This document shows, piece by piece, positions 50,568 through 59,141 of a DNA stretch of 64,000 nucleotides (the first letter of the stretch is position 1; each line of letters starts with the position of its first letter). The notes under the pieces are model-generated. The model had not been told where the DNA came from. It saw only the letters and a list, made by a program, of their open reading frames with translations, and made no database searches. Location of the stretch: positions 1 to 64,000 of the forward strand of contig JAKAVC010000138.1 in the NCBI GenBank assembly GCA_021817345.1, read 5' to 3'. The position numbers and the translations under genes are program-made. This stretch comes from Deltaproteobacteria bacterium (GTDB lineage: Bacteria; Desulfobacterota; Binatia; Binatales; Binataceae).

Positions 50568-53147
50568 CTACCAACCGGTTATGTGAATGTTCGGCGTGAG
50601 CCAGCGTTTATGTGCGATGTTGCCCTTGATGTTATTGATATATTTTACTGCCGCGGGATCGTACCATCCCCCCGAGTAGTGCATCCCGATACACCCCCAG
50701 AGGAGCGTGTCGAGGTTGGCCTGGCTGGGATTGTTTGCGTAGGCTGCCGCGTCTTCGGCGTAAGTGTTATGGCCGGGTTGGGCGGGACGCCTCGCAAAAT
50801 ACGGCGCCCAATCGCCATTGATACATGATCGCGTGTCGGCAAAGCGGTATTCCGCGGCGAATGACGTTGAGTCCTTGATCATCGGCCACGTCTTCCACTC
50901 ATAGTACACTTTTGTCTGCCACGCCGACCACGAGGTATAGCAACAGTACGGGCATGATGCTTTGCGCCCGTCGGCGAGCGGGATAGTGGTATTCCAGAGC
51001 GCGGCGAACCCGTCCTGGACGCATTGCGGTCGCGTGGTTCGCTTGTCACCGGTCGTCCATTGGCGCCAGAAGCTTTCCTCCCAGGCCTGGCCACGAACCA
51101 CGTTTTCGTCGATTCCGTACTTGCACGCCGCCCATCGCATGATCATGTCGGTGGAACCCGTGTAGTCGCCCTTGATTCGCGCGTATTGCGCGTAGCTCGC
51201 CAGTGTCTCGAACGTGTACCCTTCCGCTCTGAAAGCGGCGAGATCGGAGGGGGTGGCGACGGTTCGATTAAAGGGGATGTTGCCTGGAATGGTCTCGGGG
51301 GTGGAAGGAATCTCCGCCGCGCATTGCCGTCCGCTTGGCAGCGCCGCGTGCGGCGGCAGAGTCGGAAAATACCCGTCCTCGCGCAACGCCGAGGTCAACA
51401 CCCGCGCCCCCGCGCCAGGCTCCGACGCGGACGCCGGCCGCGCGAACGCCACCGTCAGAATCACCGGCAGGACAAGGGTGGCCGCACCCGCGAACATCCG
51501 GCGCGGATCACGCGCGGAGAGAGAGCCTGTGGCGGCGTCCGGAATCGCTTGAAGCGTCATGACGCGTTGCCGCTCCGCGATCATCCAAAGGAGATAGAAC
51601 ATGATTCCATCCATGCGGTGAACGTCTCCTATGCCGGCCTCCGCGAACGCGCGGCAGAACGAAGGCAGTATCAGGAAGAAAAACAGGGGCTTCAGGTTCC
51701 AGGGATCCCCTGGGCGTCTGAGGAGCGCAATCCAGGGTCGCAGCATGATGCAAAGCCAGAAAACAAGCGCGGGAACTCCGAGTCCCACCGCGATCGATAA
51801 ATAACCTTCATGAGTCGAGGTGTCCGGCCCCTGCGACCAGAAGCTGTCCCAGCTTGGAAAACGCGGGTCCTTGAAAATCGCGCCTTCGACATCGTACCCG
51901 TAGCCGGTAAAAGGCCGTTCCAGTATTTTCCGCAGTTCGAACTTCCAAGCGAGCGTTCGCCCCGTAAGCGTGGTGACATCGCGGCTCACCCCCAGCTTTG
52001 CCGTGGCTCCCAACGCGCCGTAAACCAGCGCGCCGGCGAGAGCGACCGCCGCGCACACGAGCATCCCGCGTGCCCGATACCTCCAGAGCAAATACGCGCC
52101 AGCTCCAATAGCCAGCGCGACCGCAGGTGAGCGCGAGTCGGCCATCAGGTCGAAGACGGCCCCCGCCAGAATACTGAAGGCCAGTACCACACGTTGCCGG
52201 CGCGTCGCGCGTCCCCAGATGCTCAACGCGACGCCAATACTCAGGAACGCCAGGCTGCCGACCACGTTGGGGCTGTAGAAGACTCCCTCGAACCGGTCGA
52301 TGCCCGAGGTATCGCGAATCCACGTGTACATGCCGGTCGCGTCGTGGACCGCACGCCATGCGCCCGTCCAAGTGCCCCCTTCAACAAATACCCTTCGCGG
52401 CAATGCGACCGCGGCAAATGCCGTCAGGCAGAGAAGGACCCCGCATCCGGCGAGAAAGCCCCACAAAACCGCATCCACGTCCGTCGCGCAAGCGGTCGAA
52501 AGCGAGACCGCCGCGAGTGCCGCGAACAGAAGCACTGTGGGGACGAGACGGCCGGCCGAGATCAATGGGTCGAGGGAATAGATGACCGAGACCGCCGCCC
52601 ATCCAAAGTACACGAGGAATACGGCGAGGTAGCGCTCCCTGACTACTCCTCTATGGTACGCGGCCGCAATGGCCGGCAGGCAGAATGCGAGAAGCAGTGG
52701 ATAATGCAGCCACCATCGCTTCTCAGGGTCAAGCGGAATCAGATTGACATAAGGCAGGGCCTCCACCAGCACCAGGGCGGGCACCAGCCGGAGCGGATTA
52801 CGCGTGGTCCATCCAACCGTCCAAAGCAGTAACGCCCCGCCGACTAATCCGGCGATCGCAAATGCCAGATAGAGCGAATGGATGTTCAGAACCAGGACCG
52901 CCAGCATTCCGAGCGCGGCCGCGGAGGCGACGACGGCGAGGCGCGGCGGAACGCGCGCGGGCCGCACCTCGAGGTCATCGAAGAGGCGATGACGCTCGGA
53001 GGCCGGCCCCGGCGAGTCGAAGATCTTCGCTTCCCCACGCGGGCGCGGGGCGCCGGAAAACGCCTCCGTGCTATCCATCGGAATTTCCGGACGCGAGGCC
53101 ATTTCTTCGCGGAGCCCGCTCGCCCAGTTCCGCCGCGCGCAGTTCAT
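50568..53147 (-). CDS. O-antigen ligase/polymerase-like membrane protein fused to a secreted lytic-transglycosylase-like domain
   Basis: N-terminal about 550 aa polytopic with O-antigen-ligase-type features (EGVFYSPNVVGSLAFLSIGVALS, DSRSPAVALAIGAGAYLLW, ERPFTGYGYDVEG, THEGYLSIAVGLGVPALVFW); C-terminal portion from M at 51497 has signal-like MFAGAATLVLPVILTVAFARPASAS then SLT-like WAACKYGIDENVVRGQAWEESFWRQ and cysteine-containing C-terminus. Confidence 0.75.
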   Translation of the reverse strand: MNCARRNWASGLREEMASRPEIPMDSTEAFSGAPRPRGEAKIFDSPGPASERHRLFDDLEVRPARVPPRLAVVASAAALGMLAVLVLNIHSLYLAFAIAGLVGGALLLWTVGWTTRNPLRLVPALVLVEALPYVNLIPLDPEKRWWLHYPLLLAFCLPAIAAAYHRGVVRERYLAVFLVYFGWAAVSVIYSLDPLISAGRLVPTVLLFAALAAVSLSTACATDVDAVLWGFLAGCGVLLCLTAFAAVALPRRVFVEGGTWTGAWRAVHDATGMYTWIRDTSGIDRFEGVFYSPNVVGSLAFLSIGVALSIWGRATRRQRVVLAFSILAGAVFDLMADSRSPAVALAIGAGAYLLWRYRARGMLVCAAVALAGALVYGALGATAKLGVSRDVTTLTGRTLAWKFELRKILERPFTGYGYDVEGAIFKDPRFPSWDSFWSQGPDTSTHEGYLSIAVGLGVPALVFWLCIMLRPWIALLRRPGDPWNLKPLFFFLILPSFCRAFAEAGIGDVHRMDGIMFYLLWMIAERQRVMTLQAIPDAATGSLSARDPRRMFAGAATLVLPVILTVAFARPASASEPGAGARVLTSALREDGYFPTLPPHAALPSGRQCAAEIPSTPETIPGNIPFNRTVATPSDLAAFRAEGYTFETLASYAQYARIKGDYTGSTDMIMRWAACKYGIDENVVRGQAWEESFWRQWTTGDKRTTRPQCVQDGFAALWNTTIPLADGRKASCPYCCYTSWSAWQTKVYYEWKTWPMIKDSTSFAAEYRFADTRSCINGDWAPYFARRPAQPGHNTYAEDAAAYANNPSQANLDTLLWGCIGMHYSGGWYDPAAVKYINNIKGNIAHKRWLTPNIHITGW

Positions 53148-53862
53148 TCGAGTACAGGATTGCGCGCAGGAGCGGCGACTCGGCGAGATTCAGCAAAAGG
53201 TTTATATTCGGGATTACGCAGTGGCCGCCGATAAACCCGGGGAAGTAACGAACGCGCGGCAGGAAGTCGATTTCGTCGAAGAAGCTCGTGATCTCGAAAT
53301 AGTCTCCATCGACGCGTTCCGCGTAACGATTCAGCTCCTGGGCAAAGGCGATCAATGTGCCGAAGTAGGTTGTCTCGGCGAGCTTGGCGAGCTCAAGGGT
53401 CTCGGGCCGGCTGACGCGGGCGGTTTTCATCCCAGCCGCCTGGAAGTGCTTTTCCGCGTAGGCGGCGGTATCGATGTCCGTCGCGGCCACGAACTTTACA
53501 TAGTGCAGAAGGTCCCGCGCCATGCGCACGTGCTTGCCGCGCACCGGGCTATAGGCGACCGCCACTCCCGTGCGGTCCGCGACAGAGCGCGTCGTCCCGG
53601 GCGGCACCGTACTGTTGATCACGGTCAGGCGCGGCGCGAAACGCCTGATGTACTCGCACGCGGTATCGACGAAGTCGGCCCCGCGAAACGGAAAACATAT
53701 GTGCATGACCTCGACGGGCTGCTCGAATTCGCGCGGTTCTATATCGTGTCGCAGGACCGTCCCGCGCTTTTCGAGCACGTCCGCGAGCGCGCCGCCCACT
53801 TCGCCCATCCCGACGACCAAGGTTGCTCCGTTAACATCCGTCTTTTTCACTGTGCGGTTCAT
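53071..53862 (-). CDS. Short UDP-glucose/GDP-mannose dehydrogenase-like protein lacking the C-terminal domain
   Basis: LVVGMGEVGGALADVL NAD motif; INSTVPPGTTRSVA; LAKLAETTYFGTLIAFAQELNRYAE; FPGFIGGHCVIPN with candidate catalytic Cys; only 263 aa. Confidence 0.7.
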   Translation of the reverse strand: MNRTVKKTDVNGATLVVGMGEVGGALADVLEKRGTVLRHDIEPREFEQPVEVMHICFPFRGADFVDTACEYIRRFAPRLTVINSTVPPGTTRSVADRTGVAVAYSPVRGKHVRMARDLLHYVKFVAATDIDTAAYAEKHFQAAGMKTARVSRPETLELAKLAETTYFGTLIAFAQELNRYAERVDGDYFEITSFFDEIDFLPRVRYFPGFIGGHCVIPNINLLLNLAESPLLRAILYSNELRAAELGERAPRRNGLASGNSDG

Positions 53863-55070
53863 GTTGCTCCTTTCCTCTGCGCCAGAGCGCCGGGGCTTGT
53901 GTTGGCCTCGGAGTCTCCGAGAAGTGAATCGACAATCCGGCAGTACTCAGTCGATTGGGTCTGCCAGCCGATTGACTGGACCACGCGCCGCGCATGCATT
54001 GCGAGGCGCAGTCTGCGCTCGGGGTCGCGGTGGAGTTCCTCGATTCCGGCCGCAAGGTCCGCGCTGTTGCCCGGCTCGAAGAAGCGCACCGCGTTGCCGT
54101 TGAAATAATGCTCGATAGTGCGCAGGCGCGCGGTTATCGTCGGGATTCCCATCGCGGCGTAATCGAGCAGCTTGACCGGAAGCATCAGGTGCGTGGCGCT
54201 GGTGGCGCGATTCGGCACCAGGCCGACGTCAACGCCGGCGAGCGTGGTCGGCAAGCGTTCGACCGCAACCGGGGGCAGGAAGGTGACGCACTCGCCGAGG
54301 CAAAGCCGCGCCGCGAGACGGCGAGCCTCTTCGAGATAGTCGCCCGTTCCAATTACCAGGAATCTGAGACCGGGAACCCGCCGGCGCGCGAGTTCCACCG
54401 CCTCCAGCGCGATATCCAGTCCAAGCCGATGAGTCAGCGTTCCGTGACACGCAACCGTGAATTCGCGCGCCGATTGACGAATGCCTTTCGATGGACGAAA
54501 GACATCGGGGTCGGGCGCATTCATGACGACCGCGATTTTCCGCGCCGGAATGCCGGCTTTGATCAGGCGCGCGCGATGAAGGTCGTGAACCGCGAGAACG
54601 CGATCCGCGCACGCGGCGCTCGCGCGCTCAACGCCCATCAGAAGGCGCGCGCCGATGGCGCCGCGCCTGCCGCCGAACTTGTCACGATAAAGCTCGGGCA
54701 TCGTATCGTGGATGTCCAGAAGCAGCTTCGCACCGAGGCATCTTAAGGGCAGGGCCGAGAGCACAGCCGCGTCCGGCATCGTGCACACGACCGCGAGATT
54801 GTAGCGCCTGCGCAGGCCCATTCTGAACGCGGTCCAGGCCGCGATTGTGAAGAAGCGCGCGTAGCTTCGCAGGTAGCGGCTTCGGCTCGCCCCCCGGTAA
54901 CGCGGCATCCGGATGCCAACGAGATTGACGCCATGCAGGTTCGCTTCGTGTGCGGAATCGAGGCAGATTACGTCAACCTGGTCGCCCCGGCGGGCGAGCG
55001 CCTCGGCGTGACGCTTGACGCGGCCGTCGTGAATATAGGTGGTGTAGGCGATGACAAGAATTCTCGCCAT
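53859..55070 (-). CDS. Glycosyltransferase family 4 (GT-B)
   Basis: MARILVIAYTTYIHDGRVKRHAEALARRGDQVDVICL; FTVACHGTLTHRLGLDIALEAV; LPVKLLDYAAMGIPTITARLRTIEHYF. Confidence 0.88.
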   Translation of the reverse strand: MARILVIAYTTYIHDGRVKRHAEALARRGDQVDVICLDSAHEANLHGVNLVGIRMPRYRGASRSRYLRSYARFFTIAAWTAFRMGLRRRYNLAVVCTMPDAAVLSALPLRCLGAKLLLDIHDTMPELYRDKFGGRRGAIGARLLMGVERASAACADRVLAVHDLHRARLIKAGIPARKIAVVMNAPDPDVFRPSKGIRQSAREFTVACHGTLTHRLGLDIALEAVELARRRVPGLRFLVIGTGDYLEEARRLAARLCLGECVTFLPPVAVERLPTTLAGVDVGLVPNRATSATHLMLPVKLLDYAAMGIPTITARLRTIEHYFNGNAVRFFEPGNSADLAAGIEELHRDPERRLRLAMHARRVVQSIGWQTQSTEYCRIVDSLLGDSEANTSPGALAQRKGAT

Positions 55071-55081
55071 GTTTCTCCTAG

Positions 55082-56311
55082 TTATCTGGCAAGCGGGTGC
55101 TCGCTCAGCCGACGCACGGTTGCGCGCCGGGAACCGGGCCGCCTGATGACGGGCTGCCCGCCGTTTTCGATTGACAGTTGAAGCTCCGAGCGCTCGCGCC
55201 ACCATTCGGCAACCTCCGACGGCAGCGCGCGCCACGCCGACGGCAGCTCCGCGAGCATCCGGAGCAGGTCTTCGTAGGCCCCAAGAAGCCGCCCGTCGCC
55301 CATGTAGTCGGGATGCGTAAGCGTCAGAATCATCCCGCCGACCGAGGCTGTCCAATTCGCCTTCATCACCCAGACCGGGAGCGGACTGCGATGCAGCAGA
55401 CGGATCAACGTATGGTCCTGGGCGAGCGTGTACGGCAGCTCGACCATCCGCGACAGCATGAACGGAAACAGGCTGCAGGTGCCGCCTGGCCACGGTTCGT
55501 AGGGATCGGTGTCCGAGAAGCTCGAATCGAAATCGAAGGCCATCGTCGCGATCCACGACGCGTCGCGCGGCGTGGACGGCGCTCGAAATCCGCGCAGGCC
55601 GTGAGCCGCGGCCATCCGCTCGACGATCGGCGCAAGGCTCGCGAAGTCCCGCGCGCTTCGAAACAGCCGTCCATCGTGGCTGAGGCCGTGTGCGCCGAAT
55701 TCAAATCCGCGCGCGCGAAGCCGCGTCACCAGATTCCAGTCGATTCGGTACTGCGTCAGGGGAAGGTTCCACGCCGAACGGAAGCCGTATCGTTCCTCGA
55801 GATCGGCAATTCGTTCGATACGCGCGAAACCCGAGGAACTTTCCACGTCATGGGTCAGCACCACGCAGCATTGGTGGCCGTCGGGCCAGAAGCCGATATG
55901 CCAGCCGTCGTCGCGCCCAAGCATCCCAAGGCTCAAGCGCAGCCATTCGCTCCAGAATTCCAGGAGCGCGCTTTCGCACGGCCAGTGCGGAAATTCGGGC
56001 TTGACGCGTGCGCGTATCGTCGCCTCGTTCAGACGACGGCGCACGGGGAACGGAATCAGCCGCTTTAATTTGTGGCACGCCCGCGTCTGGCGCGACTGAC
56101 GATAGCCCTGGCGCGAGAGATATGATTCGAAAAGGAAACGCTCGGCGATGAACTCCGACGACAGGATCATCGGCTCCAGCGCGTCGCGCCATTGCTCGGG
56201 GAGCTTCCAGAACGAGAAGGCGTCGTTGCGCGCGCGCGTTGCAAGTGCGCGGCAATCCGCTGAAACCGCGCCGATTCCGGCGCTTATCGCCGAGCCGGCA
56301 CTCATCTCCAT
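55082..56311 (-). CDS. Polysaccharide deacetylase-like (NodB) protein
   Basis: CCVVLTHDVESSSGFARIERIADLEERYGFRSAWNLP; FEFGAHGLSHDGRLFRS; LRGFRAPSTPRDASW. Confidence 0.8.
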   Translation of the reverse strand: MEMSAGSAISAGIGAVSADCRALATRARNDAFSFWKLPEQWRDALEPMILSSEFIAERFLFESYLSRQGYRQSRQTRACHKLKRLIPFPVRRRLNEATIRARVKPEFPHWPCESALLEFWSEWLRLSLGMLGRDDGWHIGFWPDGHQCCVVLTHDVESSSGFARIERIADLEERYGFRSAWNLPLTQYRIDWNLVTRLRARGFEFGAHGLSHDGRLFRSARDFASLAPIVERMAAAHGLRGFRAPSTPRDASWIATMAFDFDSSFSDTDPYEPWPGGTCSLFPFMLSRMVELPYTLAQDHTLIRLLHRSPLPVWVMKANWTASVGGMILTLTHPDYMGDGRLLGAYEDLLRMLAELPSAWRALPSEVAEWWRERSELQLSIENGGQPVIRRPGSRRATVRRLSEHPLAR

Positions 56312-57159
56312 AGCGACTCGCGCCCCGTAAGCCGGCGCATTTGATGGCGGCGCACGAAAGCGACCATTTCCGGGGTGGCGGGACGCGGCTTGCGCCGCAG
56401 ATAGCCCTCGATATATCCGGCAAGCAGAGCCCCGGCGGTGATTCCCGGCGGCCATCCGAAGAAAAGCTTCACCGCGCGCGCCGCGACGAATACCGGCGAA
56501 TAGCCAACATTGTAGGCCGCTTCGCCGGCGGCCCTGCGGCTTTTCCACAGTCCGCCGGCCGCGCCCTGCGGGCGATGATGGTACGCGCGGATATGGCGAA
56601 AATTCCGCGTCTCGAATCCGTGCATCATCGCGCCCACTTCGTCGAGCGTGTCCCATCCGAGTTCCGGACGGATTGCGCCGATCGCCTCGAAGCACGCGCG
56701 CGAATACATCTTGACCGCGCCGCGCGTGTGAAAGGACGGAGCAACCACTTCGCGCCATCCGTCCGCGCGCGGTTCCAGGAGCGTGGCGCTCGCGATTCCG
56801 AGCTTCGGATTGCGCTGGAATTCGGCGAGAAGAAGTTCGGCGAACCGCGCGTCGAAGCTCAGATCGGCGTCGAGCCTCAGGATGGCGTCGCAGTCCAGCC
56901 ACTTCCCGCGGCGAAGAAATCGCGCGACGACCGACTCGCCGCCGGCGGCGCGCGGCTCGTCCGACGCAAGATGGTGCGGTTCGATCCATGGCGCGCCATG
57001 CGCCGCGGCTTCGATGATTTCAGCGGTGCGATCGGCCGAACCGTCGTTGATTACAATCCATCGTTTCGGTTTGACGGTCTGCGCCGTCATCGACGCAATC
57101 AGCCGCGGGAGCATCCGCTCCTCATCGCGGGCGGGGGTTATGGCGATGTAATCGTTCAT
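56302..57159 (-). CDS. Glycosyltransferase family 2
   Basis: DYIAITPARDEERMLPRLIASMTAQTVKPKRWIVINDGSADRTAEIIE; CDAILRLDADLSF. Confidence 0.92.
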   Translation of the reverse strand: MNDYIAITPARDEERMLPRLIASMTAQTVKPKRWIVINDGSADRTAEIIEAAAHGAPWIEPHHLASDEPRAAGGESVVARFLRRGKWLDCDAILRLDADLSFDARFAELLLAEFQRNPKLGIASATLLEPRADGWREVVAPSFHTRGAVKMYSRACFEAIGAIRPELGWDTLDEVGAMMHGFETRNFRHIRAYHHRPQGAAGGLWKSRRAAGEAAYNVGYSPVFVAARAVKLFFGWPPGITAGALLAGYIEGYLRRKPRPATPEMVAFVRRHQMRRLTGRESLWR

Positions 57160-57617
57160 GCGAGAAACCGCTGGAGAGACACTCCCACGAGTCGCGTGAG
57201 CGGAGCGTGAAGATTACGCCAAAGCCGCGGCGCGGGCGGATGCGCGCCCGAAGCATTGAGCGGGAGTTCACGCGCCTCATCGTCAAGCGAGAGCGGCGGG
57301 CAGAAATCCGAGAAGGACAGCGAGACCATCCGGGGACGCGGCGGATGCGCGCTTCGCGTGAATACGCATCCCGCGGTACCCCGGCCATCCGCCGACAGCA
57401 TGGCGACGGACAGTTCCAGGCGGTGTGCGCGTTCGAGCGCCCCGAGCCAGGGCTCACGATGATAGAGCGTTGCGCCGTCCGTCGCCTGGAACGGAGCACG
57501 CCATCGCGGGAGCGCCTCGCTCAGAGGCTCGACTGCGAGTTCGCCGGCGGTGTGCCGTTTGTACGGGCGCGCCTCGGCGCGCCGTGCCTCGGAAACCGCG
57601 TTATTCGTCATCGCCAT
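57156..57617 (-). pseudogene. FemAB-like protein with internal deletion of acyltransferase core (or truncated gene)
   Basis: N-terminus TLYHREPWLGALERAHRLELSVAMLSADGRGTAGCVFTRSAHPPRPRMVSLSFSDFCPPL joins directly to C-terminal-like LPLNASGAHPPAPRLWRNLHAPLTRLVGVSLQRFLA; 153 aa rather than about 350 aa. Confidence 0.5.
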
Positions 57618-59141
57618 TCAACCATCCTGGCGAGCCGCGGCGGCAACGATTGGCCGCGGTTCGCGTCCGAGCGCCGCCGAGAGCATCGCCCCAAGGTTCG
57701 AGCGCTCGACCCGAAAGTAAACGAGGATCGCCGCAACCGAGGCCACGGCGAGCGCGGCGGGCGCGTCAAGCCCGGCTGCGAGAGCGAACAAACGTGCCGC
57801 GAAGGCCGCGATTGCGCACAGGGCCGCGACTTTGAGCCCGGGCAGCGCCGCTTCAAGAAGTTCGCGCGCGTCCAGTCCGGCCGCGGCGCAAGCGAGCCAA
57901 AGCCCGGTTACGCTGATCAGCGTTTCGACGGCGCTCATCCCGGCGCTTACGCCTGAAAGTCCTTCGGCGCTTAACGAAAAGACCGCCGCAACGATAAGCG
58001 CGAGCCTGCCGGTGTGAAGATAGATGTCGTAGGACGGATGGTTGGTCGCGTAATAGACGGAACCGATTCCAACCTCCAGTCCGGCGAACATCAGCCCCGC
58101 CGCCAGCAGTCGCATCGGCAGGGCCGCCGCAATCCACTTGGCGCCGTACACCGTGGCGAGCAGTTCGGGCGCGACGATCGCGGCGCATACCGCGAAGGCT
58201 GGAACGATTCGAGCCAGGTAGCCGAAGAAGTCGCGGTAAGCCGTTGCCAGCCGGTGGTCCTCGCCGCGCAGCCGACAGAACGCGGGAAAAGTCACGCGCC
58301 CGGCCACGCGATGCAGCCGGTCAGGCACGAAGCGGAGCAGGTCCCATGCGATCGAGTAGAACCCCAGCGCGGAACTGCCGAGCATCCGCCCGACCAGCAC
58401 GTAGTCGGCGTTCGAGGAGATGGCCGTCAGGAGCCTCGCTCCGCAAACAGTGCCCGCAAAGCGCGCGAAATCGCCCGCCGCGCGCACGCTCGGCGCGCCG
58501 CGCGGCAGGCGCGCGTCCGCGGCCCACAACGTGGCCGCTCGGAGCGAAAGGCGTGCCGCCAACCCCGCGGGGAGGCTCCACAGCGGCATCCCGAGCGCGA
58601 GGCTCCAGAAGGCCGCCGCGATGAACCCGACCTCGCCAAGCACGTCGGCAACGGCCAGGGCGCCGAAGCGAAGCTCGCGGCGAAGGCGCGCGTCGGATAT
58701 AACCGCGGTTGCGGCGAGGAGAATCGGAAGGCACAACAGACGCGCGCCCTCGGTGAGCCGCGGCATCGCCATCAGACGCGCAATTACCGGCGCGCCGGCG
58801 TAGAGAACGCCCGCGACGAGCGCGCCAAGCCCGGTGGTCAGCCAGAAGGCGGTCGATTCGTGCTCGGGACGCAGCTCGTCGCGTTGGATTAGTGCGTCCG
58901 GTATTCCGGCCTCGGTGAAGAGCGTCGCGAACGCGCATACTATCAGCAGGATGCGAAACAGGCCGAAGTCCCCGGGCGTGAGCGCGCGCGCGAGCGCGAC
59001 CGTCGCGCCGAGCCGGAGCGCCTGGACCGCGGTCTCGCCGGCGATATTGTCGCGCACGCTTGTGGCGAAGCCGCGCCAGAACGCGCGATCGTGCGGCGTC
59101 AGTGCTTCGCCCGGACTGCCTTGCGTCTGCGCGGCCATCAC
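57618..59141 (-). CDS. Polysaccharide flippase (MOP/Wzx family)
   Basis: ATVALARALTPGDFGLFRILLIVCAFATLFTEAGIPDALIQRDELRPEHESTAFWLTTGLGALVAGVLYAGAPVIARLM. Confidence 0.9.
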   Translation of the reverse strand: MMAAQTQGSPGEALTPHDRAFWRGFATSVRDNIAGETAVQALRLGATVALARALTPGDFGLFRILLIVCAFATLFTEAGIPDALIQRDELRPEHESTAFWLTTGLGALVAGVLYAGAPVIARLMAMPRLTEGARLLCLPILLAATAVISDARLRRELRFGALAVADVLGEVGFIAAAFWSLALGMPLWSLPAGLAARLSLRAATLWAADARLPRGAPSVRAAGDFARFAGTVCGARLLTAISSNADYVLVGRMLGSSALGFYSIAWDLLRFVPDRLHRVAGRVTFPAFCRLRGEDHRLATAYRDFFGYLARIVPAFAVCAAIVAPELLATVYGAKWIAAALPMRLLAAGLMFAGLEVGIGSVYYATNHPSYDIYLHTGRLALIVAAVFSLSAEGLSGVSAGMSAVETLISVTGLWLACAAAGLDARELLEAALPGLKVAALCAIAAFAARLFALAAGLDAPAALAVASVAAILVYFRVERSNLGAMLSAALGREPRPIVAAAARQDG

